Source: Paracoccaceae bacterium | GTDB taxonomy: Bacteria; Pseudomonadota; Alphaproteobacteria; Rhodobacterales; Rhodobacteraceae | DNA: 48,735 nt | NCBI GenBank assembly: GCA_024642725.1 | Contig: JAHEAO010000020.1 | Span: 1-48,735 of the forward strand | Direction of reading: 5' to 3' | Shown: one piece after another, positions 16,565-26,090 of the stretch | How the letters are laid out: each line of letters starts with the position of its first letter | Position numbering within the stretch: the first letter of the stretch is position 1 | The notes under the pieces: generated by a model | The model's input: the letters and a program-made list of their open reading frames with translations, nothing else | Database searches by the model: none | Told to the model about the DNA's origin: nothing | Position numbers and translations under genes: made by a program

Positions 16565-18088
16565 TCAGACCGTAATACCAGCCAAGCGGAAGCTTTCCTT
16601 CCAGTTCTCGGCATCCCTGGCCAATGCGCAGGAGCGCACATGCGCACGGACAAACCTGGCATGATCAAAGCCTTCCGGAGCCTGATCCAGAATGCGCCTT
16701 GCTTCATCTGTTCGCCCCAGTCGCGCAAGCGCGGCGGCCTCGTAAAGCCGGACCACATAGGGCGGGTCGGGCATCATCTCCATGACGGCCAGACTTCCGG
16801 CATAATCCCCCATCAGGTGGCGCACCTCCATCAGGCTCAGGTACAGGCCGGGCGAAAGCTGATGCTCAAGCGTCATGGCCCTTTCGAGCATGGCAGAGCC
16901 CTTCGCGTGTTCGCCGCAATAGGCCAGGATCATGCCGTGGATCATCAGCATCTCGCTGTCACGCGCACTGACCGAGGCCGCAATCTCTGCATAGCGCAGT
17001 GCGGCTGCCGGTTCGCCCAGCAGGAACAGGGTCATGGCGGCCCGTTGCAGAATGAACGGATCGCTGCGGTCGATGATCAGGGCCTGGTCGATCGCCGCGC
17101 GGGACCGGAGCATGATTTCATCGTCCGCCAAATCGTTCCACTGGCCGAAAAGGCTGAAGGCCAGAAAGAATGCCAGATAGCCATGCGCCCGGCCATAATC
17201 CGGATCGATCTCAAGCGCTCGTTCCACCGACTGCGTCGCGCGCGGCCCGTCACCGGCACGCCATGCCACGCGCGCCTGCAGGAAATGGGTATAGGCGCTG
17301 CTCGATGACGTCGGATCGCGCTCACGCTTGCGGCCCGCCGCTTCGGTCAGGCTGAACGCCAGACGGCCGATGACGGCGGCAACGATCTGATCCTGAACAG
17401 CGAAGATATCGGTCATCTCGCAATCGAACCGGTCGCCCCAGGCATGCGCGCCGGTCTCGGTGTCGATCAGTTCGACCACGACGCGGATCGCCTGTCCGGA
17501 CATGCGGACCGATCCGTCAAGGATGAAATCGACGCCCAACTCTCTCGAAATCTCCGCAAGATCGCGCCGCCGCTCGCCGAATTGCGAGCTGATCCGGTGC
17601 CCGGTCACCACCAGATTCCGGTATCGGGCAAGCTCGGTGATGATGTCCTCGGCAAGACCATCGGCCAGCAGGTGGCTGGCCTCATCGCCCGACTGCGTCC
17701 TGAACGGCAAGACCGCAATACTTGTCTGCTCGTTCCTGGCGTCCGGCTTGGCCACGCCTGCGCCGGTTCCGGGCCCGGCCGAAGCCTGCGGAACGCTCCG
17801 TGGATCGGGCCCGGCAAATTTGTATCCCCGACCGTGAACGGTCCGGATCGCCGAAGCTCCCAGAACCTTTCGCAACGCCGAGACATGGACCTGCAGCGTG
17901 TTTTCTTCGACCACCAGACCCGGCCAGACGGTCTCAAGCAACTCGTCCTTGCTGACAACTTCGCCAGCACGCTCCAGCAGCAGTACAAGGATATCAAAGG
18001 ATCGGGCGCTCATTTCAACAGCACTCCCGGCCCGACGCAACTGCCGGTCCCGCCGGGACAGCATAAAGTCGCCAAACTCAATATCCAT
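16565..18088 (-). CDS. CadC-like transcriptional regulator: OmpR-type winged helix with TPR region
   Basis: The 507-residue protein begins with an OmpR/PhoB-type winged-helix domain (about residues 1-95) including LLLERAGEVVSKDELLETVWPG, NTLQVHVSALRKVLG and IRTVHGRGYKF. A linker follows, then a TolB-N/FlgO-like domain with TSIAVLPFRTQSGDEASHLL and GLAEDIITELARYRNLVV (about 120-260). The C-terminal half is helical, with TPR-like repeats such as ATQSVERALEIDPDYGRAHG. There is no receiver domain and no obvious membrane segment, unlike classical CadC. This architecture is common for adenylate-cyclase-type or unclassified regulators in alphaproteobacteria. It diverges from a 78-residue ORF across a 140-base region holding a 10-bp-spaced direct repeat, a plausible own binding site. 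Confidence 0.85.
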   Translation of the reverse strand: MDIEFGDFMLSRRDRQLRRAGSAVEMSARSFDILVLLLERAGEVVSKDELLETVWPGLVVEENTLQVHVSALRKVLGASAIRTVHGRGYKFAGPDPRSVPQASAGPGTGAGVAKPDARNEQTSIAVLPFRTQSGDEASHLLADGLAEDIITELARYRNLVVTGHRISSQFGERRRDLAEISRELGVDFILDGSVRMSGQAIRVVVELIDTETGAHAWGDRFDCEMTDIFAVQDQIVAAVIGRLAFSLTEAAGRKRERDPTSSSSAYTHFLQARVAWRAGDGPRATQSVERALEIDPDYGRAHGYLAFFLAFSLFGQWNDLADDEIMLRSRAAIDQALIIDRSDPFILQRAAMTLFLLGEPAAALRYAEIAASVSARDSEMLMIHGMILAYCGEHAKGSAMLERAMTLEHQLSPGLYLSLMEVRHLMGDYAGSLAVMEMMPDPPYVVRLYEAAALARLGRTDEARRILDQAPEGFDHARFVRAHVRSCALARDAENWKESFRLAGITV

Positions 18089-18149
18089 CGACCCTCCGGC
18101 ATCCGATGCCGAAACCTAACCCAATTGCGCCGCCCAAGCGAACATCATG

Positions 18150-18169
18150 TTTCTTCAGGTTTCATCAGA
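18150..18169. promoter_or_regulatory. Direct repeat TTTC(T/A)TCAG with 10-bp period, candidate operator
   Basis: TTTCTTCAGG (18150-18159) is followed immediately by TTTCATCAGA (18160-18169). A direct repeat with one-turn spacing is the usual binding pattern of OmpR-type winged-helix proteins. It lies between the winged-helix regulator gene (start 18088, minus) and the small ORF (start 18229, plus). The regulatory role is inferred. Confidence 0.4.
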
Positions 18170-18228
18170 CTTCGCCCAAGGACTTTCAGGGGCCAAAGGC
18201 GGATGCTCGCTCAGGAAGGAGAACCACC

Positions 18229-18465
18229 ATGACCCACATGTCACACCCTCACGTCCAGCCCTCGCTCCCGCTACAGTCCACCCTTGGCAAAGCAGCCATA
18301 TGTCTCAAAGCTGCCCTCGGCCGGGTCGGGCTGTTGGTCCGGGGCTGCGGACACGGACTTGTCGCGATGCTGCGCGCCGTCGCCCGTTCGGTGGAAATGG
18401 CCTATATCGACCCTTACGCGCAGCCCAGACAACACCACGACACCTGCGGCCGCGCGCCGAAGTAA
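18229..18465 (+). CDS. Hypothetical 78-residue protein
   Basis: This short ORF has an excellent ribosome-binding site, AGGAAGGAGA, nine bases before the ATG at 18229, which is the main reason to believe it. The protein has a His-rich start (MTHMSHPHVQ), then a long basic/amphipathic stretch containing LGKAAICLKAALGRVGLLVRG and AMLRAVARSVEMAYIDPYA, and a polar C terminus. No family was recognised. The middle could be a membrane-associated amphipathic helix. It is divergent from the CadC-like regulator gene and ends 60 bases before a copy of the dispersed repeat, so it may be the regulator's target. Confidence 0.6.
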   Translation: MTHMSHPHVQPSLPLQSTLGKAAICLKAALGRVGLLVRGCGHGLVAMLRAVARSVEMAYIDPYAQPRQHHDTCGRAPK

Positions 18466-18525
18466 GGCCAAGGGCAGCCTGAGCACGGCCCGAACCACGC
18501 GCCGCCCGCAATTCAGTCTGCTCCT

Positions 18526-18566
18526 CCCCATCAGTCGTCCGCAAATATCCCCGCCGGAGGCTCCCG
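18526..18566. repeat. Dispersed intergenic repeat, copy B (identical to 16498-16538)
   Basis: The 41 bases are identical, in the same orientation, to copy A. It lies about 95 bases upstream of glyQ. Together the copies bracket the regulator gene and the small ORF. Confidence 0.92.
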
Positions 18567-18659
18567 ACCCGCGCTCCCGGCGCGACCTCCCCCAATCGGG
18601 CAATTGACCCTCCCCGCGCCAGTGCCTATGGAGAAGCCGCACTTGCCAAGGGGTCCCGG

Positions 18660-19580
<921 letters not shown>

Positions 19581-20108
19581 ATGCAGACCGGAAAGATCCT
19601 CGTGGGGGCCATCGTGATATCAGCCCTCGCCGCCGGTGCGGCCATGTATTACCTGCAGGTCTATGCCTATTACGAAACCGTCAGCGCCAGCGCCCCGGTC
19701 ACGCTGACAACGATCGCCTCCGATACCCCGGAACCGATCCTGACCGAGGGCTTCGAAGGCATCGACGCCAATTCCTCGCCGATCCGTTTCCGCGCCTGTT
19801 TCACCACGCCGCAATCCATGGCGATGCTCACCGAGACCTACCAGACCTACCCCGACCCGACGCCCTTGACCGGCCCCGGCTGGTTCGATTGCTACGACGC
19901 GGGCACCATCACCCGGGCGCTGGAAACCGGCGAGGCCACGGCCTTTCTGTCGGAAAAGAACATCCATTACGGCGTCGACCGCGTCATCGCGATCTTCGAC
20001 GACGGCCGCGCCTATGCCTGGCACCAGCTCAACCATTGTGGCGAGACCGACTATACCGGCACCCCCGAAGGGGAAGACTGCCCGCCGCGCGAAGGGACCG
20101 CGCAATGA
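19581..20108 (+). CDS. Membrane-anchored hypothetical protein between glyQ and glyS (DUF6446-like)
   Basis: The 175-residue protein has one N-terminal hydrophobic segment (ILVGAIVISALAAGAAMYYLQ, residues 5-25) that acts as an anchor or signal. The rest is a globular, probably periplasmic domain with four Cys residues: RACFTTP, WFDCYDAG, LNHCGE and EDCPPR. These could form two disulfides. I recall a DUF6446 family at exactly this place, between glyQ and glyS, in Rhodobacterales; the assignment is from memory. The start abuts the glyQ stop with no gap. The function is unknown, and a link to tRNA charging is not implied by the sequence. Confidence 0.8.
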   Translation: MQTGKILVGAIVISALAAGAAMYYLQVYAYYETVSASAPVTLTTIASDTPEPILTEGFEGIDANSSPIRFRACFTTPQSMAMLTETYQTYPDPTPLTGPGWFDCYDAGTITRALETGEATAFLSEKNIHYGVDRVIAIFDDGRAYAWHQLNHCGETDYTGTPEGEDCPPREGTAQ

Positions 20109-20183
20109 CCCACGCCGGCTCTTATCCCGGGGCGGGCATCATCCTCTCCGCACCAAGTATCAAATTTTCCGAAAGGCACCTCC

Positions 20184-22334
20184 ATGCCTGACCTCCTGAT
20201 CGAACTCTTTTCCGAGGAAATCCCCGCCCGGATGCAGGCCCGCGCCGCCGAGGACCTGAAAAAGCTCGTCACCGACGGGCTGGTCGGGGCCGGGCTGACC
20301 TATGCCAGCGCCGGTGCTTTCGCCACGCCGCGCCGCCTTGCGCTGCATCTCGAGGGCCTGACCCCGGAAAGCCGCGCCACCCGCGAGGAACGCAAGGGAC
20401 CGTCGACCAGCGCGCCCGAACAGGCGGTGCAGGGCTTCCTGCGGTCCACCGGCCTGACGCTGGAGCAGCTTGAGATCCGCGACGACAAGAAGGGGCAGGT
20501 CTATTTCGCCGTCTTCGACAAGCCCGGCCGCAAGGCCTCTGAAATCATCGCCGAGGTGCTGGAAACCACGATCCGCAGCTTTCCATGGCCGAAATCCATG
20601 CGCTGGGGCACGGGCGCGCTCAAATGGGTCCGCCCGCTGCATTCGATTCTCTGCATCCTCAGTGACGAAGCGGGCGCGCAGGTTGTCCCGCTGACCATCG
20701 ACGGCATCGCGGCGGGCGACACGACCCGCGGCCACCGCTTCCTGTCGAAAGGCAGCATCAAGGTCACCGGCTTTGACGATTACGCGGCGAAACTGAAACG
20801 CGCCCATGTCATTCTCGATGCCGCGGAACGCGCCAATCACATCTGGCACGACGCCACCAACATGGCCTTCGCGCAAGGGCTGGAACTGGTCGAGGACACA
20901 GCGCTACTGGCAGAGGTCGCAGGCCTTGTCGAATGGCCCGTGGTGCTGATGGGGGCCATTGGTGCTGACTTCCTGTCGCTGCCGCCCGAAGTGCTGCAAA
21001 CCTCGATGCGCGAGCATCAGAAATTCTTTTCCGTCAAGAACACCAAATCCGGCCGGATCGAGAAATTCGTAACCGTCGCCAATACCGAGACTGCCGACCA
21101 CGGCGCCACCATCCTCGCAGGCAACCAGAAAGTGCTGTCGGCGCGGCTGTCGGACGCCAAGTTCTTCTGGGAAAACGACCTGCGGACGGTGAAATCCATC
21201 GGTCTGGAGGGCATGGCCAAACCGCTGGAACAGGTGACCTTCCACAACAAGCTTGGCTCCCAGGCCGAGCGCATCAAACGGATCGAGGCGCTGGCTCGTG
21301 AAATCGCCCCGCTCGTCGGCGCCAAGCCTGACCTCGCAGCCGAGGCCGCCCGCGTCGCCAAGGCCGACCTGACCAGCCAGATGGTCGGCGAGTTCCCCGA
21401 ATTGCAGGGCGTCATGGGCAAGTATTACGCCGAGGCCGCCGGCCATGATGACGGCGTGCCGCAAGCCTGCGCCGAACACTACTCGCCGCTCGGCCCCTCC
21501 GACGCCGTGCCAACCCACCCGGTCTCGGTCGCCGTGGCGCTGGCCGACAAGATCGACACGCTCACCGGCTTCTGGGCGATTGACGAGAAACCCACTGGCA
21601 GCAAGGACCCCTTCGCGCTGCGAAGGGCGGCGCTGGGCGTGATCCGGCTGGTGTTGGAGAATGGCACCCGTTTGCAGATCGGATCGATTTCTCTGAAACC
21701 GATCTGGGCGAACCGTGCCGCCATGTTCAAGGCCGGTGCCTTTCCCGAAGATGCGGTACCAGACCTGTCCAACAAGGAAATCGAACAGCGCTGCGCGATT
21801 GTCTTGGCAAACGACCTCCTCGCCTTCCTCCACGACCGCCTGAAAGTCTACCTTCGCGATCGTGGCATCCGCCATGACGTCATCGACGCCTGCATTGCGA
21901 TGGAAGGCAACGACGACCTGACCCTCCTCGTCAAACGCGCCGAAGCGCTCTCGGAAACCCTGAAAACCGACGATGGCAACAACCTCCTGCAAGGGTTCAA
22001 ACGCGCCAACAACATCCTCACACAGGCCGAGGACAAGGACGGTGTCGAATATTCCTTCGGCGCCGATGTCAAATTCGCGGAAACGGATCAGGAAAAATCG
22101 CTCTTCGCCGCCCTAGACGCCGCCGAGGCGAAAATTACCCCGGCGATGAAATCCGAGGATTTCGCCGCCGCCATGTCGGCCATGGCCGCGCTGCGCGCCC
22201 CGCTCGATGCCTTCTTCGACGCGGTGCAGGTCAATACCGACAACCAGATCCTCCGCCGCAACCGGCTCAACCTGCTCAGCCGCATCCGCACCCTTTGCCT
22301 CTCGACCGCCGACCTGACGAAGATCGAGGGCTGA
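20184..22334 (+). CDS. glyS: Glycyl-tRNA synthetase beta subunit
   Basis: The 716-residue protein is the beta subunit that, with GlyQ, forms the bacterial glycyl-tRNA synthetase. The start LLIELFSEEIPARMQ, TPRRLALHLEGL, ATTIRSFPWPKSMRWG-like text (TTIRSFPWPKSMRWG), MREHQKFFSV, SDAKFFWENDL and LGSQAERIKRIEALA are family hallmarks. The C-terminal helical region ends with a DALR-type anticodon-binding part (LNLLSRIRTLC). Length is as usual (about 690-720). The three genes glyQ, the membrane protein and glyS are in one operon. A dispersed repeat copy follows 24 bases after the stop. Confidence 0.98.
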   Translation: MPDLLIELFSEEIPARMQARAAEDLKKLVTDGLVGAGLTYASAGAFATPRRLALHLEGLTPESRATREERKGPSTSAPEQAVQGFLRSTGLTLEQLEIRDDKKGQVYFAVFDKPGRKASEIIAEVLETTIRSFPWPKSMRWGTGALKWVRPLHSILCILSDEAGAQVVPLTIDGIAAGDTTRGHRFLSKGSIKVTGFDDYAAKLKRAHVILDAAERANHIWHDATNMAFAQGLELVEDTALLAEVAGLVEWPVVLMGAIGADFLSLPPEVLQTSMREHQKFFSVKNTKSGRIEKFVTVANTETADHGATILAGNQKVLSARLSDAKFFWENDLRTVKSIGLEGMAKPLEQVTFHNKLGSQAERIKRIEALAREIAPLVGAKPDLAAEAARVAKADLTSQMVGEFPELQGVMGKYYAEAAGHDDGVPQACAEHYSPLGPSDAVPTHPVSVAVALADKIDTLTGFWAIDEKPTGSKDPFALRRAALGVIRLVLENGTRLQIGSISLKPIWANRAAMFKAGAFPEDAVPDLSNKEIEQRCAIVLANDLLAFLHDRLKVYLRDRGIRHDVIDACIAMEGNDDLTLLVKRAEALSETLKTDDGNNLLQGFKRANNILTQAEDKDGVEYSFGADVKFAETDQEKSLFAALDAAEAKITPAMKSEDFAAAMSAMAALRAPLDAFFDAVQVNTDNQILRRNRLNLLSRIRTLCLSTADLTKIEG

Positions 22335-22357
22335 ACGCCCACCGCATCGCTCGTCGG

Positions 22358-22382
22358 GAAATATCCCCGCCGGAGGCTCCCG
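22358..22382. repeat. Dispersed intergenic repeat, copy C (partial)
   Basis: GAAATATCCCCGCC followed by GGAGGCTCCCG matches the 3' part of copies A and B. The 5' flank CATCGCTCGTCGG is a diverged version of CATCAGTCGTCCG. It lies just after glyS. Confidence 0.85.
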
Positions 22383-22524
22383 ACCGGGGGCGCGCGCCGA
22401 AGGGCGGGCAGGGGCGCGCCGGCCGACGTCCAAAACCGGTAGGACGGTGACGTACGGACTGTCCGAAAGCGATGATCCCAACCGTACAAAAGCGGTTGTC
22501 CGTCATGGGAGTGTAACCTTTCAG

Positions 22525-22552
22525 TTGCGCCGGTGCGGTTCCGCGCTATGCT
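22525..22552 (+). promoter_or_regulatory. Candidate sigma-70 promoter of the PEP-utilising enzyme gene
   Basis: TTGCGC (22525-22530) and TATGCT (22547-22552) are spaced by 16 bases. Transcription would start near 22559, which fits translation from the GTG at 22578 rather than the upstream GTG at 22533 or ATG at 22548. Confidence 0.4.
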
Positions 22553-22577
22553 GCATCCGCTTCTCCTAGGTGCCGCA

Positions 22578-25121
22578 GTGCAGAAACACGTTGAATTCAA
22601 AGGGTTTACCCGCATTCGCCGGGTTGCGCCGATCGCCATTGATACGCATGGCGGCCGGGCCAAGGCGTTGCAGCGGCTGATCCGGCTCGACTTCCCGGTG
22701 CCCGCGACGGTGGCCGTGTCTTTCGATAGCGTGCATCGCATCGCGTCAGGTGAACTGCCTGATGTTGCAGGACTTCTTGAAACTTTCGATACGCCGCTCG
22801 TCTCTGTCCGCCCCTCCAGCCAGGACCCCGACTGGGGCGGCCCCGGTGCGATTTTGAACATCGGCATGAACGACGCCCGCCATGCGGAACTGACCCAGTC
22901 CCATGGCGAGGAAGCCGCCAACGCGATCTACCTTCGATTTGTGCAATCCTACGCGATCAATGTCGCAAGACTCGATCCCGACATGTTCGAAATGGGCAAG
23001 GGTCTCGACAATGCCGCCCTGAAATCCGCGCTCGACGCCTATGAATACGAAACCGACGAATATTTCCCCCAGGACCCCGCCGCACAACTCCTCGAAGTCC
23101 TGCGCTCCATGGCCCGCGCCTGGGAAGGCACCAGCGCGCGCCTGCTCCGAGAAGCGCGTGGCGCCCCGGCGGATGCCGGTCTTGGCCTTGTCGTTCAACA
23201 GATGGTGCTGGGCGTCGGGCCGGGAGAAAGCGGCTCAGGCGTGATTCAATTCGCGGATTCGACGACCGGCAAGAGCGGCATCACCGGGCGCTATCTTGGC
23301 CAGAGCCAGGGCCGCGACGCCTTGCGAGCGACCAATGGCGCAATCTATCTGACGAACGATCCGCGCGGTCCGTCTCTTGAAGGTCAGCTTCCGGAAGTCT
23401 TTGAAAAGCTTAAATCTATCGGCGACACCTGCCGCACAAAGCTGCGCGAGGAAATGCAGCTTGAATTCACCGTCGAGAATGGTGCCTTGCACATTCTGGA
23501 TGCCACGCGGGTCACCAGATCGGCCCGCGCGGCTGTGCGTATTGCCGTGGCGCTGGCCAACGATGGCATCATCGAGAAGAACGAGGCGATTTTGCGGATC
23601 GAACCCCGGTCCCTGTCGGATCTGCTGCACCGCCATGTCGACCCGCGCGGCAAACGCGACGTCATTCTGACCGGCATTGCCGCCAGTCCGGGCGCTGCCG
23701 TTGGCCGGGTTGTCTACTCGGCGTCGGATGCGCAGGCCGGGGCTGCTCGCGGCGAACCATCGATCCTCGTGCGCCGGGAAACCACGCCAGAGGATATCCG
23801 CGGCATGCATGCCGCCGTTGGTGTTCTGACGGAACGCGGCGGCGTGACAAGCCACGCTGCCGTGATCGCGCGCGGACTGGGGCTGCCCTGCGTCGTCGGC
23901 GCGTCTGACATGCGGCTGAATCACAAGAACAAGACCCTCGTCACCCCAGATGGCCGGACCATCCGCGAAGGCGATATCCTGACCATCGACGGCAGCACCG
24001 GCCAGGTCCTCGCAGGCGCTGCTGACATGCTCGACCCTGCTCTTGATGACGCCTTTCAGACATTGATGGGCTGGGCCGATGCCGTGCGCGACATCGGCGT
24101 TCGCGCCAATGCCGACACGCCGGCAGAAGCGCAGGTGGCGCGCAACTTTGCCGCTCAAGGCATCGGGCTTTGCCGAACCGAGCACATGTTCTTCGATGAA
24201 GACCGCCTGACGGTGATGCGAGAGATGATCTTTACCGACGATCCGAAAGATCGCGCGGCGGCACTGGACCGGTTGCTGCCCATGCAGCGGGCCGATTTCA
24301 CCGAGCTTTTCCGTATCATGCAGGGCCAACCTGTTTGCATAAGGCTCTTTGATCCGCCGTTGCACGAATTCCTGCCGTCCGACCGCGAAGGGATGCGCGA
24401 TCTGGCAGAGGCGCTGGCTGTCCCGCTTTCCGACGTCACCCGTCGGGTAGAGTCGCTGTCGGAGTTCAATCCGATGCTTGGCATGCGCGGTGTGCGCCTC
24501 GGCATAACCGTGCCGGAAATCTACGACATGCAAGCGCGCGCGATCTTCGAAGCGACGATCGAGGCCAGCAAGCAGGGGGATCCTGTAGTCCCCGAGATCA
24601 TGATCCCGCTCGTCAGCGCGCGCCGCGAAGTCGAGATCGTCAAGGCGCGGGTCGATGCGGTGGCCGCAGCGGTCAGGACCGAACGCGGCGTCGATTTCGA
24701 CTATCGCCTCGGCGTCATGGTCGAAACGCCCAGAGCGGCGCTGCGCGCCTTCGATATCTCTCAGCATTCCGATTTCCTGTCATTTGGAACAAACGACCTG
24801 ACGCAGATGACCTATGGTCTGTCGCGCGACGATGCGGGCCGCTTCATGAGCAGCTATGTAAGCCAAGGGGTCTTTTCCGAGGATCCGTTTCACATCCTTG
24901 ATGCCGAAGGCGTTGGTGAATTGCTGACGATTGGGGCGGACAGGGCGCGCAAGGCCCGACCCGCAATTTCAATTTCGCTCTGCGGCGAACATGGCGGGAA
25001 TCCCGAATCCATCGCCTTTTGCAGGACCGCCGGTTTCGACTATGTTTCCTGTTCACCATACCGAGTCCCGGTCGCTCGGCTCGCTGCTGCCCATCTTGCG
25101 CTGAAACAACCCGTTTCGTGA
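22578..25121 (+). CDS. PEP-utilising enzyme, pyruvate phosphate dikinase-like
   Basis: The 847-residue protein follows the pyruvate phosphate dikinase plan. An N-terminal ATP-grasp region comes first. The swivelling phosphohistidine domain has GGVTSHAAVIARGLGLPCV (catalytic His426). The C-terminal PEP/pyruvate barrel has GIGLCRTEHMFFDEDRL, FLSFGTNDLTQMTYGLSRDD and SLCGEHGGNP with catalytic Cys802. The nucleotide domain is diverged: the usual SGARASMPGMMDT loop is replaced by PSSQDPDWGGPGAI, and the Asp and Gln of the MQDIEF/LQTR motifs are not present. The reaction could still be pyruvate + Pi + ATP to PEP, but this may be a paralog with another phosphoryl donor. The GTG at 22578 has AGG seven bases upstream; 22548 and 22533 are alternatives. 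Confidence 0.82.
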   Translation: MQKHVEFKGFTRIRRVAPIAIDTHGGRAKALQRLIRLDFPVPATVAVSFDSVHRIASGELPDVAGLLETFDTPLVSVRPSSQDPDWGGPGAILNIGMNDARHAELTQSHGEEAANAIYLRFVQSYAINVARLDPDMFEMGKGLDNAALKSALDAYEYETDEYFPQDPAAQLLEVLRSMARAWEGTSARLLREARGAPADAGLGLVVQQMVLGVGPGESGSGVIQFADSTTGKSGITGRYLGQSQGRDALRATNGAIYLTNDPRGPSLEGQLPEVFEKLKSIGDTCRTKLREEMQLEFTVENGALHILDATRVTRSARAAVRIAVALANDGIIEKNEAILRIEPRSLSDLLHRHVDPRGKRDVILTGIAASPGAAVGRVVYSASDAQAGAARGEPSILVRRETTPEDIRGMHAAVGVLTERGGVTSHAAVIARGLGLPCVVGASDMRLNHKNKTLVTPDGRTIREGDILTIDGSTGQVLAGAADMLDPALDDAFQTLMGWADAVRDIGVRANADTPAEAQVARNFAAQGIGLCRTEHMFFDEDRLTVMREMIFTDDPKDRAAALDRLLPMQRADFTELFRIMQGQPVCIRLFDPPLHEFLPSDREGMRDLAEALAVPLSDVTRRVESLSEFNPMLGMRGVRLGITVPEIYDMQARAIFEATIEASKQGDPVVPEIMIPLVSARREVEIVKARVDAVAAAVRTERGVDFDYRLGVMVETPRAALRAFDISQHSDFLSFGTNDLTQMTYGLSRDDAGRFMSSYVSQGVFSEDPFHILDAEGVGELLTIGADRARKARPAISISLCGEHGGNPESIAFCRTAGFDYVSCSPYRVPVARLAAAHLALKQPVS

Positions 25122-25318
25122 ACCGAAACATTTAAAGCATTGAATCGTAAGTAAAGAAAATTTTGTTAAACTTATGATTGTGCTTGAAATCGCCAAATGC
25201 ATGGCGGCTATTCGCTTTCGAATCATTTCTTGGGGTGGACGCTGCCACATTCTTGACGTAATTGCCTCCGGGTTCGCTGGCGGGTCACACCGTTCGGCAC
25301 TTGATTTGTGGGGGCATT

Positions 25319-26011
25319 ATGCGGCTTCGGCTGACAAAAGCGGTCTGCCTTTTGGCAGTTCTGGCGTTTGCCGGGACGGCCTCGGCGGACGTGGCGGTCA
25401 GCACCTCGAACGACCCTCGTGCGGTCATCAATTCCGAGATGTCAGAGTTTCTGGGCGGCGAACGGGTCGCGCTGAATTCTGTCGCGCCGAGTGATATTTA
25501 CCGGCTCAGGACGGTTCCTGACGCGCCCCCGGCCACCACGAAGATGCCGGTCCTCAGCTACAGCAAGGAATTTCTGGCCAGACGTCCTGCAGCGACGGGC
25601 GGTGAAGAATGGCGCTGTCTGGCCGAAGCGCTCTATTTCGAGGCGCGCGGTGAAAGCGTGAAAGGTCAGTTTGCCGTGGCCGAGGTCATCTTGAACCGAG
25701 TCGCCAGCCGTCGCTTTCCGAATTCCGTTTGCGGTGTCGTGCATCAGGGCACGGGTAAGCGCTATCAGTGTCAGTTCACCTATAACTGCGATGGCTACAA
25801 GGAAATCATCAGAGAAAAATCGGCCTGGATTCGTGTCGGCAAGGTTGCCAAACTGATGCTTGACGGCGCACCGCGCGCCCTGACCTCCGGGGCGACGCAC
25901 TATCACACCAAGGCCGTGAACCCCCGCTGGGCGCGGACTTTCGCGCGGACCACGACAATCGGCGTGCATCATTTTTACCGGATGCCGACCCGAACCGCGT
26001 CAAACGGCTGA
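25319..26011 (+). CDS. Cell wall hydrolase, SleB-like (Hydrolase_2)
   Basis: The 230-residue protein has a signal peptide (MRLRLTKAVCLLAVLAFAG to SADV). The C-terminal domain, EWRCLAEALYFEARGE then FAVAEVILNRVASRRFPNSVCGVV, CQFTYNCDG and LTSGATHYHTKAVNPRW, is the SleB/Hydrolase_2 fold. The Glu of ALYFEARGE is the expected catalytic acid. Such enzymes cut peptidoglycan glycan strands in the periplasm during growth or division. The ATG at 25319 has a GGGGG site upstream. The 197-base leader is unusually A/T-rich near 25125-25195 for this genome and is probably the promoter region, but no convincing -35/-10 pair could be fixed. Confidence 0.9.
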   Translation: MRLRLTKAVCLLAVLAFAGTASADVAVSTSNDPRAVINSEMSEFLGGERVALNSVAPSDIYRLRTVPDAPPATTKMPVLSYSKEFLARRPAATGGEEWRCLAEALYFEARGESVKGQFAVAEVILNRVASRRFPNSVCGVVHQGTGKRYQCQFTYNCDGYKEIIREKSAWIRVGKVAKLMLDGAPRALTSGATHYHTKAVNPRWARTFARTTTIGVHHFYRMPTRTASNG

Positions 26012-26090
26012 CGCCTGCCCGATCGCTTCCATTAGGCCCGCCGCTGCAGACCGCGATGGCTCTTGCCTCGATCCTGCGCTAAAGGGCCGT

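Noticed and set aside
15118-16758. 546-codon minus-strand open frame opposite nhaA
   Set aside because: The translation is highly charged and low in hydrophobic residues; nhaA on the other strand is unambiguous.
23235-24767. 510-codon minus-strand open frame inside the PPDK-like gene
   Set aside because: Shadow frame of a clear enzyme with catalytic motifs on the plus strand.
25122-25200. CtrA-like TTAA motifs in the A/T-rich leader of the cell-wall hydrolase gene
   Set aside because: TTAA halves are present but the second half-site does not match at the seven-base spacing.
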